From positions 1 through 64,000 of the forward strand of contig JBNMOT010000004.1 of the NCBI GenBank assembly GCA_051275515.1: a stretch of 64,000 nucleotides of DNA, read 5' to 3'. This stretch comes from Oleispira sp051275515 (GTDB lineage Bacteria; Pseudomonadota; Gammaproteobacteria; Pseudomonadales; Oceanobacteraceae). The position numbers and the translations under genes are program-made. Positions 19,444 to 28,426 of the stretch are shown piece after piece (positions within the stretch are counted from its first letter, which is position 1; each line of letters begins with the position of its first letter). A model generated the notes under the pieces. The model searched no databases and was not told where the DNA came from. It was given only the letters and a program-made list of their open reading frames with translations.

Positions 19444-20046
19444 ATGAGCTTTGCAGCTAATCAACAAAAAAATACTGATTTAGTTTGGGATTTAAATAAG
19501 ATCAGCAAACACAAACAAGCGATGGACTTCGTTATGAAGTTTGAAAATAAACTGTGTGTCTTTTCCAATACTGTAGAACAGCTGTACACCAACTACAGCA
19601 TTTTCTTTCCAGAAGATACGGGTCGCCAAATGGTTATTCTGCCTGACCCCTATGCATTTCATGATACTTTTCATCACCTAAAAGATAATGCAGTGCAGGC
19701 GACTGGCTTGCATATTATTCCTGGCAATCTAATTGGCAAGCAAGGCTTATACCTTGTGATATCGCAAAAGGATAAAAACGTGCGCTCAGTCCCTATTCCT
19801 TTCCAAGAAGGTATGCGCCAAATTTTACGCCGCAGCCATTCTGATGATCCATTCTTACCGGTCTTGATGAAAGGTGACCTGCGTGAGTTTAACGATCATC
19901 TCCCGTGCCTTCACTTACACCGTTTACGTTTGAACAAGTTAGCATCACTTTCTGAATTAGAACGCAGCGGTATTAAAGCGGTAATTACCGATAAACTGAT
20001 GAAATTGTACCAAGAGTCCTCTGCCTTAAATTTATATGCTTCTTAG
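19444..20046 (+). CDS. Conserved-looking hypothetical protein, 200 aa
   Basis: I do not recognise this protein. It is soluble, with no signal peptide or membrane helix, and mixes charged and hydrophobic segments evenly (FENKLCVFSNTVEQL, MVILPDPYAFHDTFHHLKD). It carries several His/Cys residues (LPCLHLHRLRLNKL) that do not form a known metal motif. A purine-rich GAGGTG ribosome-binding site precedes the ATG and codon use matches its neighbours, so it is very likely real. It stands alone, 185 bp after holA. Confidence 0.75.
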   Translation: MSFAANQQKNTDLVWDLNKISKHKQAMDFVMKFENKLCVFSNTVEQLYTNYSIFFPEDTGRQMVILPDPYAFHDTFHHLKDNAVQATGLHIIPGNLIGKQGLYLVISQKDKNVRSVPIPFQEGMRQILRRSHSDDPFLPVLMKGDLREFNDHLPCLHLHRLRLNKLASLSELERSGIKAVITDKLMKLYQESSALNLYAS

Positions 20047-20497
20047 TCCTACTTATAGACTCTAATGGACTGCTTCACCGGTGTTTCACATTCTCTCTTA
20101 TTCGAATTTTATGATCGAAAAACGATCAATGTTGTAAACGCTCGACAACAGCGCAACCAGAGGGATTTACCCAAACCTTATCCTCATTCTTACCCACAGA
20201 AATTGGGTATAAGTAACAAACTCTCCATTTCATGCACATTACCCTTAAAAACAACCTTATAATTTAATTAAGCCACCTAAGTTATTGAATATAATTAATT
20301 TTTCGGTTTTTTTGTTAATTATAAACTTTAACACGAGCGCATGATAATTGGGCGACTGCGGTGATTACCCCAAGGCAACCCCCATGAGTTATCCACAGAA
20401 ATAGTGGGCGACTTTGAGCTATCGTTCACGGCGGTGCTAATTTATACTGAACATCGTTAAATTTATTCATATCAACGCGCTACTCATCAGAGGTCAA
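20047..20497. other. Intergenic stretch with DnaA-box-like sites
   Basis: No gene is apparent. A perfect DnaA-box consensus TTATCCACA is at 20389-20397 and a one-mismatch copy TTACCCACA is at 20190-20198. Each is followed by GAAAT and begins a small dyad (TACCCA...TGGGTA, CCAC...GTGG). An AT-rich patch lies between them (20260-20335). Two weak sites do not make an origin. Confidence 0.4.
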
Positions 20498-20896
20498 ATG
20501 ACTAATTCAGCACAATCTCAATATTATTCCGTGGAGGAGGCGTGTGAAAAACAACTCCGTGATCACGAACTGCCCTCAACCATCGAAGGCTTTCTTATCG
20601 TCACTGAATTATTTAGTTATTTAGTAGATGATTTATCTTGGGATCAAGGAAATAGTAAACAACCTTCTGTTTTGTTGATGAACGCCAATATTGCTAATGC
20701 TTTAGGTCAATACGACAAGCTCACTGAATGCTTTGGTGGCGTCGCGCTTTATCAAGAATGGGTTGAAGTCACCGGCCTATTAAGAGAGTCTGGTATTGGT
20801 GCATTTGAGCGCCAGCTTTACCGTATTGATGCTTTAAATGTTCTTATTGAAGAAGAGGATGAATCGGTTAGCTCACTCACCATTGAGCTGGCTTAA
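20498..20896 (+). CDS. Hypothetical protein, 132 aa
   Basis: Small acidic soluble protein starting MTNSAQSQYYSVEEACEKQL. It is predicted mostly helical and ends with a glutamate-rich stretch (LIEEEDESVSSLTIELA). The start follows AGAGGTCAA, an acceptable ribosome-binding site. I do not recognise the family. It is a single gene followed by a hairpin. Confidence 0.7.
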   Translation: MTNSAQSQYYSVEEACEKQLRDHELPSTIEGFLIVTELFSYLVDDLSWDQGNSKQPSVLLMNANIANALGQYDKLTECFGGVALYQEWVEVTGLLRESGIGAFERQLYRIDALNVLIEEEDESVSSLTIELA

Positions 20897-20918
20897 TTGT
20901 TCATAGGAGTATGTGATC

Positions 20919-20939
20919 AGGGCTCTTTTAAAAGCCCTG
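20919..20939. terminator. Hairpin between convergent genes
   Basis: CAGGGCT pairs with AGCCCTG around a short loop. The T run is weak on both strands (AAAATTCT beyond it), so it is only a possible terminator for the convergent 132-aa and 85-aa genes. Confidence 0.45.
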
Positions 20940-20945
20940 AAAATT

Positions 20946-21203
20946 CTAGCGCGACGCTTTTGGCATAAAGCGCTGCAGGTGAAAAATGCCAAAAATCATA
21001 ATGAACATCGCATCTTTTACCGGTTGCTCACTTTTAGCTTTTAAAGCAAACCAAAAAAACGTGGTTTCCAGTATATGCGCACCTGCAACAATGACGGCTG
21101 CGAGGGGTAAATACGACAGTAGACCAGGCCATTGCATGATATAACTCGCTAACGCCAACAGCCAAAAAACAACGGTTGCAGCCTTATTCATCGTTATCCA
21201 CAT
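20946..21203 (-). CDS. Small inner-membrane protein, DUF1145-like
   Basis: 85-aa protein with about three hydrophobic helices (VVFWLLALASYIMQW, LPLAAVIVAGAHILETTFFWFAL, MFIMIFGIFHL). The length and the pattern of an ending after a short basic tail resemble the DUF1145/YhhL group. That assignment comes from pattern memory only. The gene is divergent from ubiE. Confidence 0.65.
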   Translation of the reverse strand: MWITMNKAATVVFWLLALASYIMQWPGLLSYLPLAAVIVAGAHILETTFFWFALKAKSEQPVKDAMFIMIFGIFHLQRFMPKASR

Positions 21204-21366
21204 AGTAAAATTCTCTTATTTTATTGATTAAATTCAAGCGTCCCGCATTATTCCCCTACGACGACATATTGCCTAGGTGCAAATTAGCCAATTTGATGGT
21301 TAAGAGGTAGAATACTGACAATTATGAAGCAACAATTTGCTTGAAGTTTAGGCTTGAGGTTTTAGC

Positions 21367-22122
21367 ATGACGAATAACACAGATAATACCACCCATTTTG
21401 GTTACAAGGATGTCCCAACAGGGGAAAAACAAGCCATGGTGGCTGATGTTTTTCACTCTGTAGCAGCCAAATATGACGTGATGAATGACCTCATGTCATT
21501 CGGTGTACACCGTTTATGGAAGCGCTTCACCATTGATATGTCAGGTGTTCGCCCGGGTAATAAAGTACTCGATTTAGCCGGTGGCACGGGCGACCTCACC
21601 AAGAAATTCAGCAAAATTGTTGGCCCATCAGGCACAGTCGTATTAGCGGACATTAACTCTTCTATGTTAGAAGTTGGCCGCGAACGCCTTACCAATCAAG
21701 GCTACGTGGGCAACATTGAATACGTGCAAGCGAATGCACAATACTTGCCGTTTGAAGACAATACCTTTGATATTATCACCATCGCCTTTGGCTTACGTAA
21801 CGTCACGGATAAAGATGAAGCATTACGCTCCATGTTTCGCGTACTGAAACCCGGTGGCCGCTTATTAGTATTAGAGTTCTCTCACACCAATAATCCATTA
21901 TTGAAAAAAGCCTACGACTTATATTCGTTCACGGCTTTGCCGTTAATGGGCAAGCTAGTCACCAACGATTCTGAATCTTATAAGTACTTGGCTGAATCGA
22001 TCCGAATGCACCCAGATCAAGAAACGTTAAAAGGCATGATGGAAGAAGCGGGCTTTAACCGCGTTAGCTATCATAATATGACGGGGGGCATGGTTGCCCT
22101 TCATCGTGGAATCAAAGTTTAG
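21367..22122 (+). CDS. ubiE: Demethylmenaquinone/2-polyprenyl-benzoquinol methyltransferase UbiE
   Basis: SAM-dependent C-methyltransferase of ubiquinone (and menaquinone) synthesis. Motif I VLDLAGGTGDLT, the family pattern YDVMNDLMSFGVHRLWKR, and ITIAFGLRNVTD and RVLKPGGRLLVLEFS are all clear. 251 aa is normal. It starts the ubiE-ubiJ-ubiB operon, 12 bp before ubiJ. Confidence 0.97.
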   Translation: MTNNTDNTTHFGYKDVPTGEKQAMVADVFHSVAAKYDVMNDLMSFGVHRLWKRFTIDMSGVRPGNKVLDLAGGTGDLTKKFSKIVGPSGTVVLADINSSMLEVGRERLTNQGYVGNIEYVQANAQYLPFEDNTFDIITIAFGLRNVTDKDEALRSMFRVLKPGGRLLVLEFSHTNNPLLKKAYDLYSFTALPLMGKLVTNDSESYKYLAESIRMHPDQETLKGMMEEAGFNRVSYHNMTGGMVALHRGIKV

Positions 22123-22134
22123 GTTAGACAGACT

Positions 22135-22782
22135 ATGATCAGCCCAAGCATCGATAGCGCACTGTGCGCTAGTATAGAATCCAGTATCAATGCCCTGCTT
22201 CAACACGACCCCGCACTTCTGCACGCACTGGTTAAATTTGAGGGTAAGCGCATTCGTATTCAAAGCGATGATTGGCTTATTTTAGTCGTCACGGTTCATT
22301 CACGCGGTGTTCACCTTAGCCTATGTGATGATGACGACTGTAATACCACAATCTTTGGCAGCATCAGTGAGTTAATAGCTGTTGCTCTTGCCCGTGATAA
22401 AGCTGACGCATTAATGAATGGTGATGTGGACATCAGCGGCAGCAGCGCGCTGGTATTAGATCTTGCTAAAATTGTTCAGCAATTGGATATTGATTGGGAA
22501 GCGTTTATTAGCCCGATGACGGGGGGCTTAGTGGCACATCAAATAGGCAAAGGCTTTCGCAGCTTGATCCAGTGGGGGAAAGACAGCGGTCAAACCCTCG
22601 CCGCCAACAGCAAAGAATACTTAGAAGATGAAGTGCAACTGCTGGTTCCAAAACCCATGGCTGAACATTTTGGCCAACAAGTCAGTGATCTTCGTCTAGC
22701 AACCGACCGAGCAGAAGCGCGTCTGGAAGCAATCAAACAGCTCATCAACAAACGTAATCAACCTAAAGCACAAGGATCTTAA
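22135..22782 (+). CDS. ubiJ: Ubiquinone biosynthesis accessory factor UbiJ
   Basis: Sterol-carrier-protein-2-like lipid-binding factor that organises the soluble Ubi complex. The N-terminal SCP2 domain spans about residues 15-110 (FEGKRIRIQ, GSISELIAVALARDK, GDVDISGSSALVLDL). A C-terminal helix/coiled coil follows (QQVSDLRLATDRAEARLEAIKQL). It sits between ubiE and ubiB with only 12 and 3 bp gaps, the standard arrangement. Confidence 0.93.
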   Translation: MISPSIDSALCASIESSINALLQHDPALLHALVKFEGKRIRIQSDDWLILVVTVHSRGVHLSLCDDDDCNTTIFGSISELIAVALARDKADALMNGDVDISGSSALVLDLAKIVQQLDIDWEAFISPMTGGLVAHQIGKGFRSLIQWGKDSGQTLAANSKEYLEDEVQLLVPKPMAEHFGQQVSDLRLATDRAEARLEAIKQLINKRNQPKAQGS

Positions 22783-22785
22783 GCT

Positions 22786-24423
22786 GTGGCTAATTTTTGG
22801 CGTCTATGGAAAATTCTCTACGTATTTACTCGCTACCGCTTAGACGATCTTCTGCCCACTGAGCAATTTCCACTACCGTTTCGCATCATGCTTTGGCTGG
22901 CGCCTTGGCGCTTAGCCCCCGTTCCTAAAAACCTATCGCGGGGCGATCGCTTAAGATTGGCATTAGAAGCGCTTGGCCCTATCTTCGTAAAATTTGGCCA
23001 AATTCTATCAACTCGTCCCGATCTTGTTCCCAGTGATATCGTCAATGAGCTGGTTAAATTACAAGATAACGTTCCCCCTTTTTCAAGCAAAGAAGCCATA
23101 AAGTTGATCGAATCTCAATTGGGCGCAAGTGTTGATACATTATTTGCTAGGTTCGATCCTAAACCAATGGCATCAGCGTCAATCGCCCAAGTACACCCCG
23201 CAACCTTGCACGATGGCACCGAGGTTGTCGTTAAAGTAGTTCGCCCTGGCATTGATAAAACCATCGATCGGGACATGATATTGCTCGATCAAATGGCTCA
23301 CTTGGTTGAAAAATATTCCTCCGAAGGTCGCCGTTTAAAGCCGGTTGAAATCGTAGAGGATTATAGCAAGACCATACACGCAGAACTGAATTTAGCGATT
23401 GAAGCCTCTAACGCGACTCAGTTAAAACGCAATTTTGAAGGCACTGACCTTCTTTACATCCCTAACGTGTATTGGGATTTCACCCGCACGAGTGTCATGG
23501 TCAGTGAGCGCATCTATGGCATCCCAGTCTCCAACATCGCCGCACTAAAAGCTCAAAACACTAATATGAAAGCATTGGCGGAGCGCGGTGTAGAATTATT
23601 TTTCACCCAAGTATTCCGCGATAGTTTCTTCCATGCAGACATGCATCCTGGCAATATTTTTGTTGCCCATGGTAGCCCAGAAAAACCCAAATACATCGCC
23701 ATCGATTGCGCGATTGTGGGCACGTTGAGTGAACTGGATCAGCAATATTTAGCGCGTAATTTATTAGCCTTTTTTAACCAAGACTATTACCAAGTTGCAC
23801 AACTGCACATCGACAGTGGCTGGGTTCCTGCAAATACCAAAGTGCATGAATTAGAATCGGCCATTCGCAGTGTCTGTGAACCTATCTTTGAAAAGCCCAT
23901 TGCAGAAATTTCTTTTGGCCAAGTATTGCTGCAACTATTCAGTGTTGCACGTCGTTTTGAGATGGAAGTTCAACCTCAATTAGTCTTGCTGCAAAAAACA
24001 TTATTGAACATCGAAGGCCTAGGCCGTCAGCTTTATCCAGAATTGGATTTATGGAATACCGCCAAACCTTACATGGAGCGTTGGATTAAAGAACGCTTTG
24101 GCCCTGAAGGCGCACTGCGTGAACTCAAACGCCAACTGCCTAACTGGATCGAAAAAGGCCCACAGCTTCCAGGGTTAATTCACAGCAGCCTGACTAAGCT
24201 AAGCCAGATCGATAGCAGCCAAGCGCACATTTCAGATCAGATATCACAACTGAATTTAGAAATAATTAAGCAACGCCAGCAAAACCGCCAGCAGAAGTTA
24301 GCCCTTACTAGCATGGCATCGGGTGGTTTCCTTTGGTGGCAAGCGGCGGCGCTGGCAGTACCTGATACCTTGGGCCTATCACTGGCCGCGCTTGGTGCTG
24401 TATGGCTGATCATTAGAGGCTAG
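22786..24423 (+). CDS. ubiB: Ubiquinone biosynthesis protein UbiB
   Basis: Atypical protein-kinase-like membrane ATPase needed for ubiquinone synthesis. The ADCK/UbiB hallmarks are present: the KxGQ motif in FVKFGQILSTRPDL, the alanine-rich loop ASASIAQVHPA, the catalytic HADMHPGNIF, and a metal-binding Asp in AIDCAIVG. Two C-terminal membrane helices span about residues 500-545. It begins with GTG 3 bp after ubiJ; the family's usual length and the tight spacing support that start. Confidence 0.95.
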   Translation: MANFWRLWKILYVFTRYRLDDLLPTEQFPLPFRIMLWLAPWRLAPVPKNLSRGDRLRLALEALGPIFVKFGQILSTRPDLVPSDIVNELVKLQDNVPPFSSKEAIKLIESQLGASVDTLFARFDPKPMASASIAQVHPATLHDGTEVVVKVVRPGIDKTIDRDMILLDQMAHLVEKYSSEGRRLKPVEIVEDYSKTIHAELNLAIEASNATQLKRNFEGTDLLYIPNVYWDFTRTSVMVSERIYGIPVSNIAALKAQNTNMKALAERGVELFFTQVFRDSFFHADMHPGNIFVAHGSPEKPKYIAIDCAIVGTLSELDQQYLARNLLAFFNQDYYQVAQLHIDSGWVPANTKVHELESAIRSVCEPIFEKPIAEISFGQVLLQLFSVARRFEMEVQPQLVLLQKTLLNIEGLGRQLYPELDLWNTAKPYMERWIKERFGPEGALRELKRQLPNWIEKGPQLPGLIHSSLTKLSQIDSSQAHISDQISQLNLEIIKQRQQNRQQKLALTSMASGGFLWWQAAALAVPDTLGLSLAALGAVWLIIRG

Positions 24424-24437
24424 CCTTCGCTACTCCA

Positions 24438-24911
24438 CTACTTGCCTCTAAGCTGCAATGCGGCTGATTTCAAAATCAGCCACGTAATCGCCAATTCACT
24501 TCTAATAAACCCTTTAAATTTTGCAATGCCATCGTTTATAGGGGCTTTACTTCGATGGAAAAAAATATGCGCAGAGGCCTTGGGTAGAACGGCTGGGGCT
24601 TGATAGCGATTACCGGGAACAAAGGCCAGCGTCACCCCAGGGAATAAGGTCATATAAGCCAAAATGGGCTCATTACATTGATTACACACCCCGCGTTTTA
24701 ACAAAAAACCCGGTCGCTTGTATTCAATATGCTCGCCTTTAATCAAGGTAGCATTCTTAGCCCACATCACCGTCACATCTGAGAAAGGCTTCTGATAAAG
24801 TGTTTGGCAAATCGTGCAATGACAATGAAAACGTAACATAGGCGGCTTCGCCACCTTTACGTGTGTTTCCCCACACTCACATTGGCATGATAATGCCTGC
24901 TCGTTGCTCAT
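24438..24911 (-). CDS. GFA/CENP-V domain protein
   Basis: Member of the glutathione-dependent formaldehyde-activating (GFA) fold family of zinc proteins. Zinc-ligand cysteines appear as CQCECGETH near residue 8, FHCHCTICQ near 30 and RGVCNQCNEP near 75. The ATG at 24911 has a strong AAGGAG. About 45 residues extend past the domain, ending in a hydrophobic segment (ELAITWLILKSAALQLRGK). True formaldehyde-related activity is not established for most of the family. It is convergent with ubiB and divergent from hisI. Confidence 0.82.
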   Translation of the reverse strand: MSNEQALSCQCECGETHVKVAKPPMLRFHCHCTICQTLYQKPFSDVTVMWAKNATLIKGEHIEYKRPGFLLKRGVCNQCNEPILAYMTLFPGVTLAFVPGNRYQAPAVLPKASAHIFFHRSKAPINDGIAKFKGFIRSELAITWLILKSAALQLRGK

Positions 24912-25078
24912 ATCGTTCTCCTTATAAAATCTACCGTTATAAAGTATCGTTGCCACACATCATAATCACAGGCACATCACCCAAGATCACAAGAGTATTA
25001 GCTGCGTTCAATAGTACCCTCAAGCGTGAGATTAAGGTAAGCTTCGAAATATATTTTTACCAAGAAAAGACACATTCA

Positions 25079-25471
25079 ATGAGCAACTGGCTGGATGCAA
25101 TCAAATGGGACAGCGCTGGCTTAGTCCCCGCGATCGCCCAAGACTACCAAACAGGTCGCATTTTAATGATGGCCTGGATGAACCGTGAAGCGTTAAACCT
25201 CACGATCAAAGAAAACCGAGCAATCTATTATTCTCGTTCACGTCAGCAATTATGGCGTAAAGGTGAATCCTCGGGGCATGTACAACAGCTGCATGAGACC
25301 CGCTTAGACTGTGACGGTGATGTTATTGTGCTGCAAGTCGAACAGATTGGCGGAATTGCATGCCATACAGGGCGTGAAAGCTGCTTCTATCGGGTGCATA
25401 ATGGTGAAGCAGATCAGGGGGAATGGCAATCAGTCGACCCCATATTGAAAGATCCCAAAGATATTTATTAA
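25079..25471 (+). CDS. hisI: Phosphoribosyl-AMP cyclohydrolase
   Basis: Third step of histidine synthesis, opening the adenine ring of PR-AMP. Visible motifs are MMAWMNREAL, YYSRSRQQLWRKGESSGH, the metal-binding LDCDGDVI and the zinc cysteines in GIACHTGRESCFYR. The ATG at 25079 gives the usual 130 aa. An upstream in-frame extension to 24863 runs antisense through the GFA gene and is unlikely. It is a monofunctional HisI followed 22 bp later by hisE, as in Pseudomonas. Confidence 0.95.
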   Translation: MSNWLDAIKWDSAGLVPAIAQDYQTGRILMMAWMNREALNLTIKENRAIYYSRSRQQLWRKGESSGHVQQLHETRLDCDGDVIVLQVEQIGGIACHTGRESCFYRVHNGEADQGEWQSVDPILKDPKDIY

Positions 25472-25493
25472 TTTCCTTTATTAAGAGCTTATT

Positions 25494-25844
25494 ATGAGCG
25501 ATTCAGTGGACAATACATCGGTTTTTGAAACGCTAGGAAATATCCTAGAAGAACGAAAGGGAGCTGCCGCAGACAGCTCTTACGTCGCGAGTCTTTATCA
25601 TAAAGGCTTGAATAAAATATTAGAAAAAGTCGGTGAAGAAGCCACTGAAACTATTATTGCTGCGAAAGATGCTGAACGCAGTGGTGATAACTCAGACGTG
25701 ATCTACGAAACGGCTGATTTGTGGTTTCACAGTTTAGTTGCTTTAGCTCAGCTAGGTGAACGCCCTGAAGCGGTTGTAAAAGAACTGAAGCGCCGCTTTG
25801 GCTTATCCGGCTTAGAAGAAAAAGCCTCTCGCCAGCCTAAGTAA
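25494..25844 (+). CDS. hisE: Phosphoribosyl-ATP pyrophosphatase
   Basis: Second step of histidine synthesis, removing pyrophosphate from PR-ATP. MazG-like helical protein of 116 aa with the metal-binding pattern KVGEEATETIIAAKD and YETADLWFHSLVAL. It lies between hisI and a HIT protein, leading into tatABC. Confidence 0.95.
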   Translation: MSDSVDNTSVFETLGNILEERKGAAADSSYVASLYHKGLNKILEKVGEEATETIIAAKDAERSGDNSDVIYETADLWFHSLVALAQLGERPEAVVKELKRRFGLSGLEEKASRQPK

Positions 25845-25873
25845 GGTTGCGAGATAAACATAGGAATTAAAAT

Positions 25874-26206
25874 ATGACTGATTGCTTATTTTGTAAGATA
25901 GTCGCAGGGGACATTCCTTCGGATAAAGTTTTTGAGGATGATGATTTTTATGCCTTTCGTGATATTAATCCTAAGGCCGATACCCATCTTCTACTGGTTC
26001 CAAAGCAGCATATTGTGAATCTAGACGATTTACAGCCAGCAGACGAAGTGCTGATGGGCAAAATGATGCTCACCGTACCCAAGTTGGCAAAACAAGAAGA
26101 ACTTGAAGGCTACCGCACCATCACCAATACCGGCGCACAAGGCGGACAAGAAGTTTTTCACCTGCATCTCCACATTCTGGGTGGCCCTAAGCTGCCCGGT
26201 TTTTAA
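25874..26206 (+). CDS. hinT: HIT-family purine nucleoside phosphoramidase (HinT-like)
   Basis: Histidine-triad nucleotide hydrolase, 110 aa. The triad is visible as HLHLHILGG at the C-terminus, with the opening CLFCKIVAGDIPSDKV and DINPKADTHLLLVPKQHI. The biological substrate in bacteria is not firmly known. It sits between hisE and tatA, 30 bp and 27 bp away. Confidence 0.92.
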   Translation: MTDCLFCKIVAGDIPSDKVFEDDDFYAFRDINPKADTHLLLVPKQHIVNLDDLQPADEVLMGKMMLTVPKLAKQEELEGYRTITNTGAQGGQEVFHLHLHILGGPKLPGF

Positions 26207-26232
26207 ATCATTTATAAATAGAGGTAAGTATC

Positions 26233-26499
26233 ATGTTAGGTGGTATTAGTATTTGGCAGTTGTTGATCGTATTCGTTATCGTTATTTTAGTCTTTGGTAC
26301 TAAAAAACTGCGCAACCTAGGGGGTGATTTAGGCGGCGCCGTTAAAGGCTTTAAAAATGCGATTAGCGAAGACCCTAATAAGAAAGCAGAGGATGAAAAA
26401 GAGGAAACTCAGCAGCCCTCTATTGCTCTCGATGAAAAAGATGCGACGTTTGACAGTACGGCTGAAAAGCAAAGTACTGAAAAGAAAAAAGACCAATAA
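26233..26499 (+). CDS. tatA: Twin-arginine translocase subunit TatA
   Basis: Pore-forming component for export of folded proteins. One N-terminal membrane helix (ISIWQLLIVFVIVILVFG) is followed by the family's FGTKKLRNLGGDLGGAVKGFK amphipathic hinge, then a charged tail rich in Lys/Glu. 88 aa is normal. It is first in tatABC. Confidence 0.95.
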   Translation: MLGGISIWQLLIVFVIVILVFGTKKLRNLGGDLGGAVKGFKNAISEDPNKKAEDEKEETQQPSIALDEKDATFDSTAEKQSTEKKKDQ

Positions 26500-26523
26500 G
26501 ATACATAATTTGGAGCACCTCAC

Positions 26524-26889
26524 GTGTTTGATATTGGCTTTCTAGAGTTAATGGTCGTCGCCATTCTGGGTTTATTAGTGTTAGGCCCTGAACGACTGCC
26601 TGTCGCTGCGCGAACCGTTGGGTTATTCATCGGTAAAATTCGCCGCACTATGAGTAATATTCAAGATGATTTAGAACGCAAAGTGCGTACTGATGAGTTA
26701 AAAGAAAAGCTCAGGGATCCTTATGCGACTTTTAAGGATGAAGAAGACAGCGCGGCAAAAGATAACCTATTACAAAATGCTATAGGAAAAGAGACTGTCA
26801 GCAAAGAAGCGGCTCACACAGACTCTCTACCAAAAGACTCTGCACCAAAAGACGCTGTTGAAGACACCCATTCAACAGCCAAAAAATAA
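26524..26889 (+). CDS. tatB: Twin-arginine translocase subunit TatB
   Basis: Forms the twin-arginine signal receptor with TatC. It starts with GTG, FDIGFLELMVVAILGLLVLGPERLP being the family N-terminus with the conserved GPERLP after the membrane helix. A long amphipathic region follows. The tail contains a short degenerate repeat of the form K(D/E)x(A/V)(P/S) (SKEAAHTDSLPKDSAPKDA). Confidence 0.94.
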   Translation: MFDIGFLELMVVAILGLLVLGPERLPVAARTVGLFIGKIRRTMSNIQDDLERKVRTDELKEKLRDPYATFKDEEDSAAKDNLLQNAIGKETVSKEAAHTDSLPKDSAPKDAVEDTHSTAKK

Positions 26890-26901
26890 GACTCGAGCAA
26901 A

Positions 26902-27678
26902 ATGACCAAAGCAACCGAACCCGCGGCAGTAGCAGAACAACCCCTTATGACGCACCTCATTGAGCTGCGTAACCGTCTGCTAAAAATAGTACTCTCAATT
27001 TTGCTCATTTTCTTAGGCCTATTTTATTTTGCTAACGATCTTTATTTAATCTTAGTAGAACCGCTGTCGTCGATATTACCCGCCAATGGCGCCATGGTCG
27101 CAACCGGCATCGCCTCACCCTTTTTGGTGCCTTTTAAACTGACCATTGTTCTTGCTATCTTTTTATCGGTGCCTTTTATTTTGCATCAAATCTGGTCATT
27201 TATTGCGCCTGGTTTGTATCAGCAAGAAAAGAAATTTGCCATTCCGCTATTGCTCTCAAGCATCCTCTTATTTTATGCGGGCATTACCTTTGCTTATTAT
27301 GTTGTCTTACCCCTCGCCTTCTCTTTCTTTACGTCAGTAGGGCCAGAGGGCGTCACCTTGATGCCCGACATCGACAACATCCTTAACTTCATTTTGAAAA
27401 TGTTTTTCGCTTTCGGAATTGCCTTTGAAATACCCATCGCCACTTTTTTGATGGTACTCATGGGTTTTACCACCGTGAAAAGCCTCAGTGCTAAGCGACC
27501 CTATGTGTTCTTAGGCTGCTTCGTGGTTGGTATGTTTGTCACCCCGCCTGATGTAATATCACAAACTATTTTAGCCGTCCCTATGTGGATGTTATTTGAA
27601 GTGGGGATCCTATTCGCTCGCTTAATTAAAAACCCCATAGAGCCAGAAGAAGAGCAACATGAAAATAGCATTGGCTAA
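26902..27678 (+). CDS. tatC: Twin-arginine translocase subunit TatC
   Basis: Six-helix inner-membrane core of the Tat receptor. The N-terminal family motif MTHLIELRNRLLKI is present, as is the periplasmic-loop region FIAPGLYQQEKKFAIPLL and the conserved FGIAFEIPI. 258 aa is normal. The last 20 bp overlap the next gene, which suggests translational coupling. Confidence 0.95.
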   Translation: MTKATEPAAVAEQPLMTHLIELRNRLLKIVLSILLIFLGLFYFANDLYLILVEPLSSILPANGAMVATGIASPFLVPFKLTIVLAIFLSVPFILHQIWSFIAPGLYQQEKKFAIPLLLSSILLFYAGITFAYYVVLPLAFSFFTSVGPEGVTLMPDIDNILNFILKMFFAFGIAFEIPIATFLMVLMGFTTVKSLSAKRPYVFLGCFVVGMFVTPPDVISQTILAVPMWMLFEVGILFARLIKNPIEPEEEQHENSIG

Positions 27679-28345
27679 GCCTGTGTTTAGAACCTTATTG
27701 TTCATCCTGGCCCTAGTGCCCACCATTTATTGTCACGGGGCAACGACCTCACTCGACGATAATGAACGTGACTTAGACACGGAGCCAGACCTCTATTATG
27801 AAGATGCTTTCTCTAACCGCAAATATACCGATACTCGGCCATTCTTTATCCTAGAAGCACTATTGGGGGGCGATACCTTACAAAAAATAGAATTTGAAAA
27901 TGGTGATAGCGATAGTATTCGTGCAGGGTCAGGTGTCTACATAGCGCTAGGGGTGGCCCACTTGATGTTTGAAAAAAGAATGGATGTCGGCATTAGAGCA
28001 GGCTATTTATTTGATCTCATTACGGCAAAATCTAATGATGGCAGTGAAAGCGTACTGTCGTTTACCCGCAAACCCATCGACATTTTTAGCCATTACTGGG
28101 CGGGGCGCCACTGCTTTGGTGGCGGGTTAACGGCTCACTTAGATCCCACGTTTACCAGTCGAGAAACGTCTGATAACGCACAATACAACACCGCTTACGG
28201 TGCCTACGCCGAATACTTATTTCACTTCACGGGCACCGGCAGCGCTTTGGGGATCAAATATATCAGCATCGATTATAAAAACAAAAAAAACGGCCATATT
28301 ACCGATGGCAGTGCTTGGGGTATGACCTTTAACCAACTGTTTTAA
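27659..28345 (+). CDS. Putative outer-membrane or periplasmic protein
   Basis: 228-aa protein with a signal peptide (RTLLFILALVPTIYCHG). Alternating hydrophobic/polar strands suggest a small beta-barrel (SGVYIALGVAHLMFEKRMDVG, TGSALGIKYISIDYKN), and it ends in Phe, as many outer-membrane barrels do. A run in the middle, TDTRPFFILEALLGGDTLQ, resembles the first strand of such barrels. I do not recognise the family. The start overlaps tatC by 20 bp, so it is probably expressed with the tat operon. Confidence 0.7.
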   Translation: MKIALAKPVFRTLLFILALVPTIYCHGATTSLDDNERDLDTEPDLYYEDAFSNRKYTDTRPFFILEALLGGDTLQKIEFENGDSDSIRAGSGVYIALGVAHLMFEKRMDVGIRAGYLFDLITAKSNDGSESVLSFTRKPIDIFSHYWAGRHCFGGGLTAHLDPTFTSRETSDNAQYNTAYGAYAEYLFHFTGTGSALGIKYISIDYKNKKNGHITDGSAWGMTFNQLF

Positions 28346-28426
28346 TGCTTCTCGTTGCAACTCATCGCTGATTTAATCCGATAGCAATGGTATATTGTTC
28401 GCAAAATAGACAAGTGAATTACAACC

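Noticed and set aside
20190..20397. Replication origin based on DnaA-box-like sites
   Set aside because: Only one perfect and one imperfect box about 200 bp apart, with no dnaA/dnaN/gidA neighbourhood.
24863..25078. N-terminal extension of HisI
   Set aside because: It runs antisense over the GFA gene start, has no family match, and the ATG at 25079 gives the normal HisI length.
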